From Eubacterium sp. (GTDB lineage Bacteria > Bacillota > Clostridia > Acetivibrionales > DSM-1351): 61,489 nt of DNA. Under the pieces are notes generated by a model. It worked only from the letters and a program-made list of their open reading frames with translations, was not told where the DNA came from and searched no databases. The DNA is taken from assembly GCA_029266335.1 (NCBI GenBank), contig JAQSXC010000024.1, forward strand, positions 1-61,489. Reading direction: 5' to 3'. This document shows positions 27,580 through 35,825 of this stretch, piece by piece (positions within the stretch are counted from its first letter, which is position 1; every line of letters begins with the position of its first letter). The translations under genes were made by a program, and so were the position numbers.

Positions 27580-28508
27580 TTTTTCAATTCCTCCCAAAGT
27601 CTCTCGGGATATTTACCGGCAGCAACCATATCCCCGATGGATTTCTTAACTACAGGCTTATCCTCCTGATAGGTTACTCCATACCATTTATCGGATGTGG
27701 ACAATACTTTGACATCGGATTTTCCGGCTTTAATCAAATCATCAACAACCGTAGGAAGGAAAAATTCCGCTTTCAGGATATTGTTTTTATTGTTCTCAAG
27801 GAAAACAGGAAACCTCTCTTCAAGTTCATTAAAAAAACTTGGGTTGAAGCCCCAGGTATTCATTGAAACAATATTGCCCTCAGGTATAATAATCCAGTTT
27901 TGATCGTCCTCGGTATATTTGGTCTCCTGGCCCAATTTCATTATTTTTGTTCTTTCATGAATGTCAATAAGGTTTCCGGCATTATCTACATTACACACTC
28001 CTCTGGCCACATGTCCGTTTTCGGTCAATGTGTTTTCAAGTATGAAACCAACCATGCAGTAATTGTATTTATCTTTTGAATCAGCATTATTTGAAAGAAA
28101 ATGATTTAAAAGCCTGTAAGTATTTGCACCATAGAAGTCATCCGCATTTATAACTGCGAAAGGAGTATTTACTGCAGATTTGGCACTCAGAACCGCATGT
28201 CCTGTTCCCCATGGCTTTACTCTTCCCTCTGGTACGGTGAATCCGGAGGGTACATTTTCAATTGTCTGATAAACATATTCAACGTCTATCAGCCCCTCTG
28301 CCTTTTTCCCTATAACCTCTCTGAAGGTTTCCTCAATTTCTTTTTTTATAATGAATACTACTTTGCCGAAGCCGGCCTTTATTGCGTCATATATGGAGTA
28401 TTCCATTATAATCTCACCATTGGGGCCAACAGGATCAATTTGTTTCAGACCGCCGTATCTGCTTCCCATACCTGCTGCCATAATTACTAAAGTAGTTTTA
28501 TTGTTCAC
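27576..28508 (-). CDS. Sugar-1-phosphate nucleotidyltransferase
   Basis: A 310-residue NTP-transferase. MAAGMGSRYGGLKQIDP at residues 10-26 is the nucleotide-binding loop with signature Lys, and NADDFYG near 122-128 gives the metal-binding Asp. It would join a sugar-1-phosphate to UTP (or another NTP). GTG start with AAAGGAG upstream. It is translationally coupled to the NahK-like kinase and lies 110 bases below galE, suggesting that the kinase product is its substrate and the UDP-sugar is then epimerised. Distinct from GalU in sequence; exact sugar unknown. Confidence 0.82.
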   Translation of the reverse strand: MNNKTTLVIMAAGMGSRYGGLKQIDPVGPNGEIIMEYSIYDAIKAGFGKVVFIIKKEIEETFREVIGKKAEGLIDVEYVYQTIENVPSGFTVPEGRVKPWGTGHAVLSAKSAVNTPFAVINADDFYGANTYRLLNHFLSNNADSKDKYNYCMVGFILENTLTENGHVARGVCNVDNAGNLIDIHERTKIMKLGQETKYTEDDQNWIIIPEGNIVSMNTWGFNPSFFNELEERFPVFLENNKNNILKAEFFLPTVVDDLIKAGKSDVKVLSTSDKWYGVTYQEDKPVVKKSIGDMVAAGKYPERLWEELKK

Positions 28509-28618
28509 TGTTACATCTCCTTTAATCTGTTATTATTGTTTATAGTCTGCAATATTTTCTTAAACTACAATAAAAGATATACTATATTTTTTGAATCCTA
28601 TTTAGCTGCTCCTGTCAC

Positions 28619-29632
28619 TTATTTGTAGCCTTGAGGATTCTGGGACTGCCATCTCCAGGAGTCTGCGCACATTTCATCAATCCCTTTTTCTGCTGTCCAT
28701 CCAAGTTCTTTTCCGGCTCTTTCTGTGCTTGCATAGCATGTAGCTATATCTCCAGGTCTCCTGTCTGTTATTTTGTACGGAATCTGTATACCGCATGCCT
28801 TTGAGAAAGCCTCTATCATTTGGAGCACACTGTACCCTCTGCCGGTTCCAAGGTTGTATTCCCTGACACCTATGGCGTCTTTTGCAAGCTTCTCCACTGC
28901 CTTTACATGGCCTTTTGCCAGGTCTACAACATGGATGTAGTCCCTGATACCCGTGCCATCCGGTGTATTATAATCATTGCCCGTTACTTTCAAATATTCC
29001 AGTTTTCCTACTGCTACCTGCGAAATATATGGAACAAGGTTATTTGGTAATCCATTGGGATCTTCACCAATGGTACCGCTAATGTGGGCACCTACGGGAT
29101 TAAAATATCTTAAAAGAGCAATATTCCAGCTTTTATCCGCATTGTGTATATCTCTTAATATATCTTCAATCATAAGTTTCGTTCTTCCGTACGGATTTGG
29201 TGCACATACCGGAAAATCCTCATAAATAGGTACGCTTGCCGGTTCCCCGTAAACCGCCGCAGACGAGCTGAATACAAGATTCTTCACACCGTATTTTTGC
29301 ATCAGTTCACATAAATTGAAGGTACCCGTCAAATTGTTATGATAATATTTTAATGGTGCTGAGACGGACTGGGTAGGTGACTTTAATGCTGCAAAATGTA
29401 TTACGCAATCTATGTTTTCATTTATAAATACATTTTCAAGGGCCTCCCGGTCCAAAAGATCAATCCTGTAAAACTTAAGTTTTCTGCCTGTTATGTCATT
29501 TACTCTCTCAACAGCGATTTCCTTGCTGTTGCATAAATTATCCACAATTACAACCTCATAGCCTGCCGACACCAGTTCGACACATGTATGAGTTCCAATA
29601 TAACCGGCTCCCCCGGTAACCAATACTGCCAT
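28619..29632 (-). CDS. galE: UDP-glucose 4-epimerase
   Basis: A 337-residue short-chain dehydrogenase-type epimerase. The N-terminus has the NAD motif TGGAGYIGTHT, the catalytic SSAAVYG serine and YGRTK tyrosine/lysine pair, and the usual RYFNPVGAH and GTGRGYSVLQ motifs. It interconverts UDP-glucose and UDP-galactose, often also the N-acetyl forms. The ATG at 29632 has AGGAGG upstream; the open frame continues 21 codons further without a ribosome site. It is first in a probable operon with the nucleotidyltransferase and kinase. Confidence 0.96.
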   Translation of the reverse strand: MAVLVTGGAGYIGTHTCVELVSAGYEVVIVDNLCNSKEIAVERVNDITGRKLKFYRIDLLDREALENVFINENIDCVIHFAALKSPTQSVSAPLKYYHNNLTGTFNLCELMQKYGVKNLVFSSSAAVYGEPASVPIYEDFPVCAPNPYGRTKLMIEDILRDIHNADKSWNIALLRYFNPVGAHISGTIGEDPNGLPNNLVPYISQVAVGKLEYLKVTGNDYNTPDGTGIRDYIHVVDLAKGHVKAVEKLAKDAIGVREYNLGTGRGYSVLQMIEAFSKACGIQIPYKITDRRPGDIATCYASTERAGKELGWTAEKGIDEMCADSWRWQSQNPQGYK

Positions 29633-29855
29633 AGTAACCTCCTGAACGTTTACTTTTATAGTATGTAAAAATGTGCATCTATGTTTTAACTTCATATATA
29701 GTGTATAATTATTTGCGTATAAAGTATTTATAATTTTTGATTAAATATTTATAAAAATAAATTCTTTTATGCAGCAAAATGGATAGCACTGTAAATATTT
29801 TATACAAATTGCTTCAATAAAACAACCTATAGTAATTTCTCACAGGATGGTGCAA

Positions 29856-31037
29856 ATGAACCTAATAGAAAATATCAACTACACCAGCATATTAAAATAC
29901 GGACTGATTGAACATGATGGCTTCCAGGACGCTCTGAAGAAATATTCCGGAGATGGCGGCTTAACCGCAGAGTATTCCGTCAATGTTAAGGAAGTTGAAA
30001 CTTTATACAGCTATGATCACGCAGTAGTGCTGGATCCCTTAAGCGGTCTGTGTCTCCTGTATCTCACCGGCTCTGCGGAAGAGAACGGTTGTTTCTATTT
30101 ACTTGATAAAACAGTTGTTATAAATCCAGATATATTCTTTAACGTAATTTCGTTATATGGGAACTGCAGTTACAAACTGGGGTACCTGCATCCCGGAAGA
30201 AGCGTCAGATTACCTATCCCTGCCGAAGGCCCCTTAGGCATGTCCTCAAAAATCAATATAATAAAAATACACACTCTTTTTTATCAGGAAAAGGAAAAAG
30301 GCTTTGCCTTTAAAGGGGAAGCACATGATTTTCTTGAGCTGACCTATATTGATAAAGGAAAAATGTATACTGAAATTGATAATAAAACTATTCTTCTGGA
30401 ACAGGGTGATGTAATTTTTTATAACCTCAATCAATTTCACACACAATGGTGTGACAGCAACCAGTCAGTATCTTTTATAACGCTGACTTTTGATATGGAT
30501 ATTGATCCTGCTGTACTTTTCGGCAGAAGTCATGCCGTAGACAACGAAATAAAAGCTCTGCTGCAAAAAATCATATTTGAAAAGGAAAATAATTCTCTTT
30601 ACTCTGAGGATCTTATTCTCTGCTATCTAAAGGAATTTATAATAAAGCTTGTAAGAAATCTTTTGCTGGAGAAAACCATAGTGCAGCAGGACAGCGAAGT
30701 CAGAACCAGAATTGACGATACTATCATTGAAAAATGCATTGATTTTATTGAAAAAAATATTGAAAACAAAATATCGGTACCTGAAGTAGCCCGAAGTATT
30801 CCCATCAGTCCCTCGTACCTTACCTTGATATTCAGAAAAAAAACCGGAGTTACCGTGGTTGATTATATAAATAACTTCAGACTTGAAAAAAGCAAGGAAT
30901 TGATAAATACCAGCAGCCTCAATTTTTCTCAGATTTCAGAGAAGCTGGGGTATTCATCCATTCACTACTTTTCAAGGCAATTCAAGTTAAAATACGGTAT
31001 AAGCCCTTCAGAATACTCGAGAGCTATAAAAAGGTAG
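29856..31037 (+). CDS. AraC-family regulator with cupin sensor domain
   Basis: About 393 residues. The first 120 residues form a domain I do not recognise (LIEHDGFQDAL, GCFYLLDKTVVINPDIFF), the middle is a cupin-like sensor (HDFLELTYIDKGKMYTEID...ILLEQGDVIFYN), and the last 100 residues are the AraC double HTH (ISVPEVARSIPISPSYLTLIFRKKTG, then YSSIHYFSRQFKLKYG). AGGATGGTG suits the ATG at 29856; an ATG three codons earlier (29847) lies inside that site. Divergent from galE, so it may regulate the galE cluster, probably in response to a sugar. Confidence 0.88.
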   Translation: MNLIENINYTSILKYGLIEHDGFQDALKKYSGDGGLTAEYSVNVKEVETLYSYDHAVVLDPLSGLCLLYLTGSAEENGCFYLLDKTVVINPDIFFNVISLYGNCSYKLGYLHPGRSVRLPIPAEGPLGMSSKINIIKIHTLFYQEKEKGFAFKGEAHDFLELTYIDKGKMYTEIDNKTILLEQGDVIFYNLNQFHTQWCDSNQSVSFITLTFDMDIDPAVLFGRSHAVDNEIKALLQKIIFEKENNSLYSEDLILCYLKEFIIKLVRNLLLEKTIVQQDSEVRTRIDDTIIEKCIDFIEKNIENKISVPEVARSIPISPSYLTLIFRKKTGVTVVDYINNFRLEKSKELINTSSLNFSQISEKLGYSSIHYFSRQFKLKYGISPSEYSRAIKR

Positions 31038-31075
31038 TCCCGGTATTGCGCTATTTTATATAACTCAGATTGCAT

Positions 31076-31987
31076 TTATTTATGCGATTTGTTCAGCTGC
31101 TTCAGTATTTCATCCAATTGGTTTTTATTGTCACACTTAAGCATGGGTTCAAACAAATCGCCCTTCTGTTCCAGCCGCGCTGCAATATTTTTCAGTGTGA
31201 ACATTTCAGGACGTATTCTCCCCAATTCACTCCACTCTATAGGAGTTGAGACTGCAGCGCTTTTTACTGCTCTGGCTGAATATGCAGTTATCATGCTTTT
31301 TCCGGTCCACATCTGCAGCCAGTCAAAATAGAGTTTTCCTTCCCTGTTTTTTTTCATCCTCTCAATTGTGACCTTGTTGCTGTGCTTATGGGTAAAATAC
31401 TCTGCAAAGAATTCATTGAGCATTCTTGCGGTCTCATAATTGTATCTTGCACCTGTTGGTATAAAAATCTGAAGTCCCGTGGCTCCCGAGGTTTTGATAA
31501 AAGCTTGTATTCCAAGAGCTTTCAGTGTTTCATAAATACTGGCAGCTATTTCGGACACATCCTCAAAGGTATTTCCCTCATCGGGGTCAAGATCAAAAAC
31601 AAGACTTGAGGGATGGTCTGGCTTTTCATGAACATTGAAGCTGGTATGCAGTTCCAGAGCTGCCTGGGTACAAAGCCATACCAATGTTGCAGCAGAATTA
31701 AGCGCAATATAGTTCTTGCCGTTAAACATTACGGTTTTAATCCAATCCGGTGTATTAACAGGTTTCTCCTTCTGATAAAAGCTTTTGTCCCCTATACCAT
31801 GCGGATACCGTATGGAAGTCAGCATCCTGTTTTTGGCGTATCTGACAACAAAGGGAGCGAGCTTTGTCATAGTTTCGATATATTCAAGCTTTGTAACGTT
31901 AGCCTCAGGCCAAAATGGCTTGTCGGGATTTGTCACATTGATAATTTTGTTTTCGATTTCAACCTTTATACCTACAATTGTATTCAC
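31076..31987 (-). CDS. ligD: LigD-type NHEJ polymerase (primase-polymerase domain)
   Basis: A 303-residue stand-alone LigD polymerase domain: KPFWPEANVTKLEYI at the start, the 5'-phosphate-binding basic residues, metal-binding FDLDPDEG near residues 131-138, and the SGATGLQIFIP motif. It adds nucleotides, often ribonucleotides, at double-strand breaks during Ku-dependent end joining. The start is GTG, its G being the final base of the ligase stop, so translation is coupled. Here polymerase and ligase are separate proteins, and the phosphoesterase domain of full LigD is absent from the operon. Confidence 0.92.
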   Translation of the reverse strand: MNTIVGIKVEIENKIINVTNPDKPFWPEANVTKLEYIETMTKLAPFVVRYAKNRMLTSIRYPHGIGDKSFYQKEKPVNTPDWIKTVMFNGKNYIALNSAATLVWLCTQAALELHTSFNVHEKPDHPSSLVFDLDPDEGNTFEDVSEIAASIYETLKALGIQAFIKTSGATGLQIFIPTGARYNYETARMLNEFFAEYFTHKHSNKVTIERMKKNREGKLYFDWLQMWTGKSMITAYSARAVKSAAVSTPIEWSELGRIRPEMFTLKNIAARLEQKGDLFEPMLKCDNKNQLDEILKQLNKSHK

Positions 31988-32961
31988 TAATCCGTCAACA
32001 CCTTTCCATCGGCCTCTTCCAGAGGTAAATTTGAAAATCCCAGTATTTTGGGATGCCTGAAATGACCGTCATTTGATAATTCCAAAAAACTTATCCAACA
32101 GGTTATTGCCGGCCTGACCCAGGTCAGCCCGGTGCCGGTGCTATCCATATCATCTATGCTGTTCAGTTCGAAGGGACACTCCGTCTGTATCAGCTCATTT
32201 TTATATTGTTTAAGCAGCTGGAGGTCCGAACCTTTCAAACCAAGTGAGGCTTTCCCCATATAGAGCAGCTTTGAGCTTTCGTGGTTTTTTATGCCCATTA
32301 TCAGTGAATTGGGAAGCGCTCCCTTCCACTGAATACCCCCAATTATGCAAAGCATTTTTTTTGTAAACTTTGTCTTAAACCATTCCTCATGTTTTTTACC
32401 AGGTAAATAAATACTGTTTAATTTTTTAGATACGATACCTTCCATATCTTTTTGTTTCATACTTTCATAGAGTTCATTCCCATCCACAAAGGTTTTTGAT
32501 AAAAATACAGTGTCACTGTTTTTCAGTATGGGAGCTACCGTTTGCTCCAGGATCTGCTTTCTATCCTTTAATGGAGTTCCGGTCAGAAGCCGGCCTTCAT
32601 TGAACAGTATGTCAAAAAGCATATATTTTGTGGGATAATTCTTTAAATAATACTGGAGGTTGCGTTTGCTTTTCACTGTTTCCCGGACTAAAACATTGTG
32701 AAAGCTTGGTTTCCCCGAACTATCCATAACTATAATCTCACCGTCCAGAACTATATTCCGGCCTCTCAGAGCGGCCTCAATAATATCTAGTTCCGGATAA
32801 AAATCAGTCCTCTCATTGCCCTTCTTGGTGTACATTTTCAAACCGTTCGAACCAAGATAGATCATACCCCTGATTCCATCCCATTTTATTTCATGAATGA
32901 AGTCAGAACCCTGTTTTACACCCGGGCTGCTTACAGGCTCCATGGGAGGAATCCAGTTCAT
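31987..32961 (-). CDS. ligD: ATP-dependent DNA ligase of the NHEJ system
   Basis: A 324-residue ATP-dependent ligase. The nucleotidylated Lys26 lies in EIKWDGIRG (motif I); DGEIIVMD is motif III; EGIVSKKLNS and WFKTKF are motifs IV and V; an OB-fold follows. It seals breaks held by Ku. The gene overlaps Ku by 4 bases (ATGA) and the polymerase by one, so all three are one unit. The family normally occurs fused to the polymerase in LigD. Confidence 0.94.
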   Translation of the reverse strand: MNWIPPMEPVSSPGVKQGSDFIHEIKWDGIRGMIYLGSNGLKMYTKKGNERTDFYPELDIIEAALRGRNIVLDGEIIVMDSSGKPSFHNVLVRETVKSKRNLQYYLKNYPTKYMLFDILFNEGRLLTGTPLKDRKQILEQTVAPILKNSDTVFLSKTFVDGNELYESMKQKDMEGIVSKKLNSIYLPGKKHEEWFKTKFTKKMLCIIGGIQWKGALPNSLIMGIKNHESSKLLYMGKASLGLKGSDLQLLKQYKNELIQTECPFELNSIDDMDSTGTGLTWVRPAITCWISFLELSNDGHFRHPKILGFSNLPLEEADGKVLTD

Positions 32962-33935
32962 GATTTAACCGTTTCCCTGGCTTTTCTTGTTTTTCTTTTT
33001 GGTTTTTCTTCATCATTCTCAGCAACTTCAGCTTTTGGTTTTATTTGTTCTCCCTTCCCGGTATTTTCTACCGCGTCGGTTTTTGCAGAAGCTTTCTTTC
33101 CAGCCCTGGGAGTGGCTTTTATACTTTCATCTGTAGTCTCTCCGGAAATTTCCGACTTTTCCGGTTTCCCTTTGGACATCTGAATGCTCTGCTTTAAGGC
33201 TTCCATCAAGCTGACAATATTCTCCTTGTCAGTTTCTTTCTTGACAACAAAGTCTTTACCTTCAACTTTTGCATTGATTTTCTCAAGCAATCTTTGACGG
33301 TAGGTGTCACTGTATTTATCAGGATTAAATTCTGTTGTCAGATTATCAATGAGCTGAGTTGCCATATCCAGCTCAGCATTGCTGGTCTGCAGATTTTCAG
33401 GTACTCCCGGCACCTGCTTTGAATCCCTGACCTCATCGGGGTAGAAAATGGTTTCCAACACCAAAACATTTCTGTATACTCTGATAACAGCCAGGGATTC
33501 CCTGTCCCTGATGGTTATTTTTGCAACTGCTATTCTCTGCTTTCCGTTCAGCGCTTCTCTTAATAATGTGTATGCTTTACCCCCGGTTTCCTGAGGACCC
33601 AAAAAATAGGTTTTGTCAAAATAAATTGGATCAACCTCCTCAAGCTTGACAAAATCCAGTATTTCAACCGTTTTTTCGCTTTTCACTTCAATGGAGTCAA
33701 AATCCTCTTCAGTGAGAATTACAAATCTACCCGGCTCATATTCATATCCCCTGACAATATCCTCCGGTTGAACATCCTTGTTGCAATTAGGACAGGTTTT
33801 TTTATATTTAACCGGTGTGTGACATTCCTTGTGAATATATTTGAACCTGATATCCTTATCCTCAGTGGCGGTAAACATTTTTACAGGAATGTTTACCAGT
33901 CCGAAACTGATGGAGCCCTTCCAAACTGTATGCAT
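32958..33935 (-). CDS. ku: Ku DNA end-binding protein
   Basis: A 325-residue bacterial Ku. The N-terminal MHTVWKGSISFGLVNIPVKMF is highly characteristic, with a CxxC pair region (TCPNCNKD), the bridge region and the conserved core up to about 230. The last 70 residues are a Lys/Arg/Glu-rich low-complexity tail ending KRKTRKARETVKS, similar to lysine-rich tails that aid DNA binding in other Ku proteins. GGAGG precedes the ATG. First gene of the operon Ku-ligase-polymerase, giving a non-homologous end joining system, perhaps used on spore outgrowth. Confidence 0.96.
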   Translation of the reverse strand: MHTVWKGSISFGLVNIPVKMFTATEDKDIRFKYIHKECHTPVKYKKTCPNCNKDVQPEDIVRGYEYEPGRFVILTEEDFDSIEVKSEKTVEILDFVKLEEVDPIYFDKTYFLGPQETGGKAYTLLREALNGKQRIAVAKITIRDRESLAVIRVYRNVLVLETIFYPDEVRDSKQVPGVPENLQTSNAELDMATQLIDNLTTEFNPDKYSDTYRQRLLEKINAKVEGKDFVVKKETDKENIVSLMEALKQSIQMSKGKPEKSEISGETTDESIKATPRAGKKASAKTDAVENTGKGEQIKPKAEVAENDEEKPKRKTRKARETVKS

Positions 33936-34125
33936 ATATCCTCCATATCCCTATGTTTGAAGCCAAATTTCACTTACCGTATTTAATGGTGTTATAAGTA
34001 TTTTCCGTATAAAAAAATTAATTATTCACTGTTCAATACTCGGCAGTATTTTACTGCTTATTTTTGGATGTGTTATAATAGTTGCAATTAAGTAAAAATT
34101 ATCTTTCAGGAGAGGAAATACAGAT

Positions 34126-34341
34126 ATGCCTTTTTATGATCTTAAATGCCCCGGGTGCGGTAATGAATTCAATATTATGGCCAAAATGAGCGAGCGTGAA
34201 AATAATCAGATAAATTGTCCCCAATGCGGTAACAATAAATTAGAAACAGTATTTAAGAATGTTAATATCATACAATCCAGAAAATCCAACGGCAGTGACT
34301 GTCCAAACAAACATGTCTGCGGAGGCTGCTGTAATCATTAA
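34126..34341 (+). CDS. FmdB-like zinc-ribbon protein
   Basis: A 71-residue protein. MPFYDLKCPGCGNEF and INCPQCG give two CxxC pairs of the FmdB/CxxC-CxxC-SSSS regulator-type ribbon, and the tail has four more cysteines (CPNKHVCGGCCNH). AGGAGAGG precedes the ATG. Family members are widespread with little known function. It is divergent from the Ku operon; nothing links them functionally. Confidence 0.85.
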   Translation: MPFYDLKCPGCGNEFNIMAKMSERENNQINCPQCGNNKLETVFKNVNIIQSRKSNGSDCPNKHVCGGCCNH

Positions 34342-34485
34342 GTTGTGCAGTGTCCATATGGAAGCAGCATAAAATCAGGTAAATATGATTGAAGCCGGGA
34401 AAAAAAATTGATTTTATGGAGTGGAATAATAATTTACCGTAAATCGACACCCTTAAACATCCGGTATTCTGCTTTCCCCAACCAT

Positions 34486-34553
34486 AAAAACAAGGTATCT
34501 TATATGATCCTCCGGCAAGCTGCCGGAGGATAAAATCTTAATAAGATACCTTG
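34486..34553 (-). terminator. Nested-hairpin intrinsic terminator of the candidate RNA
   Basis: Outer perfect arms CAAGGTATCTTAT (34491-34503) and ATAAGATACCTTG (34541-34553) enclose an inner 11-base GC-rich hairpin (34507-34517 with 34521-34531). On the minus strand TTTTT follows at 34490-34486. Confidence 0.85.
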
Positions 34554-34733
34554 GTATTATAACGCACAGGTTAAAAAGAACGTTCACGTTCTTTGAAAAT
34601 TTTCCGGCTATAGAAAAATTTTCTTACCTAAAGCGCATTTCAACAAGGAAAAGGTGCCCTAAGGGACACCATGGATATGTTCACCACCTGGCAACCAGGT
34701 GAACCCGCCACCTGTAAAGGGTGTAAACATCTT
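34486..34733 (-). ncRNA. Candidate structured non-coding RNA, about 248 nt
   Basis: The region has no credible ORF but dense base-pairing. A sigma-A-like promoter sits immediately upstream (34740-34768) and a terminator closes the unit. Helices on the minus strand: CACC/GGTG near 34709-34723; a stem of GTTC plus ACCTGG with its complement at about 34680-34704; GGTGTCCC/GGGCACC; and a two-part helix 34561-34571 with 34626-34639 (AACGCAC and AGGT against GCGCATT and ACCT, with G-U pairs) that encloses two hairpins, 34575-34594 and 34595-34623. I do not recognise it as 6S, SRP, tmRNA, RNase P or a common riboswitch. The raiA motif is worth testing but I cannot confirm it. Confidence 0.65.
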
Positions 34734-34739
34734 CGCCTC

Positions 34740-34768
34740 GTTATAATTATAATACGAAACTATTCCAA
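34740..34768 (-). promoter_or_regulatory. Promoter of the candidate RNA
   Basis: Minus strand TTGGAA (34768-34763), a 17-base spacer and TATAAC (34745-34740), giving a start near 34733. It overlaps the end of the upstream lipoprotein gene in its tail frame. Confidence 0.6.
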
Positions 34769-35565
34769 TATTTCAGCATCAGTTTCTACATCAGCATTAG
34801 TTTTCTGATCTTTAGCAGGATCTTCTTTTGTCTGATTGTTCAGGTCCTTCTGAATATTATCTTTTGTATTGTCCTTATCTGTGTTATCTTTATTTGTGTC
34901 ATCCTTATTCGTGTCATTCTTGTTCGTGTATTCTTTGAAGCATTATCTTCATCAAGCTTAATAACATCCTGTTCTCCCGACTGTACCGAGTTAAGATATG
35001 CTGATCTCGGGAATGCCATGTCTAGCTGATAGCTGCCTTTGAATTCCTTTTTGACCTTACCGTCAACCTTGAATTGAACTGATTTTATATCCTTAAGTTC
35101 AGTTAATGTATTAACTATGGAATATAATGTAAGCTGTTCATTTTTCTTTCCGCCCTGATGTTTTTCTACAAATTCCTTGGTAAGATCAACTGTAGCCACG
35201 CCCTCTTTGATTTTAACATCGGAATGAACTTTAGTCTCCTTTGGGATTGCAGCCTGGAATAAGCTGCCTTTTGCAGGACCGCTTATAAGCTCCTTAACAA
35301 GTACTGTTGCAAGATACTCATTACCCTTTTCTACATCTGTATTGCTTATATATCTTGTTTCGGGTGAAAGTTTACCCTGTTCATTTATAAAATAAAGCTT
35401 AAAGGGAGTTTTATCCTTTATTTCACTGGCTTGATTTTCACCCAGCGAAACACTGCTTGCAGGGGTTAATTCATCAATACTTCCGCTATCACCAGCTGAC
35501 CCGCAACCAGAAAAAATAGTCATTGTAATTAAACACACTAAAATAAAACTTATTATTTTTCGCAT
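34760..35565 (-). pseudogene. GerMN-type lipoprotein gene with a probable frameshift
   Basis: A lipoprotein (lipobox IFSGC) with a GerMN domain near residues 60-170: PFKLYFINEQGKL, KELISGPAKGSLFQAAIPKETKVHSDVKIKEGVATVDLTKEFV. Such domains occur in germination and sporulation proteins (GerM) and LpqB-like lipoproteins. The start ATG at 35565 follows GAGGTG. The unbroken frame ends at 34840 in an odd Arg/Ile/Thr-rich tail, while one extra A in the run at 34934-34936 would give an acidic repeat tail (KEYTNKNDTNKDDTNKDNTD...) ending in TAG at 34760. A one-base deletion, real or from sequencing, is the simplest explanation. Confidence 0.7.
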
Positions 35566-35733
35566 CTCTTGACACCTCACATTAAAATGTTAAAAGCAGA
35601 TAATATGAATATTCATCCTTACACAACTATTTCTATGCCCAAGCATTATTAAGTATTCTAACTTGTCAGTTTTTTTTATTACTTTTTGGTAACAACAAAA
35701 ACGGAAATTATCAGCAGCAAAATTTTTACCTTC

Positions 35734-35777
35734 CTGGAAAAGCACAAAGGTGACAAAGCCACTTTTGTCCTTTTCCA
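35734..35777. repeat. Imperfect inverted repeat downstream of the kinase gene
   Basis: TGGAAAAG-containing arms pair over about 19 positions with a few mismatches (about 35734-35752 with 35759-35777). It lies next to the terminator at 35784-35816. Confidence 0.5.
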
Positions 35778-35783
35778 GACAAT

Positions 35784-35816
35784 AAAAAAACCATGCCTGA
35801 AAGCATGGCTTTTTTT
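35784..35816 (-). terminator. Intrinsic terminator after the histidine kinase gene
   Basis: AAAAAAACCATGC (35784-35796), 6-base loop and GCATGGCTTTTTTT (35803-35816); 10 bases beyond the kinase stop, with T-tract on the minus strand. Confidence 0.85.
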
Positions 35817-35825
35817 CATCATAAT

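Noticed and set aside
34486-34733. Candidate RNA as SRP RNA, tmRNA, 6S or RNase P
   Set aside because: The conserved signatures, such as GGAAGGxAGCA for SRP RNA or the tRNA-like 3' end of tmRNA, are not visible.
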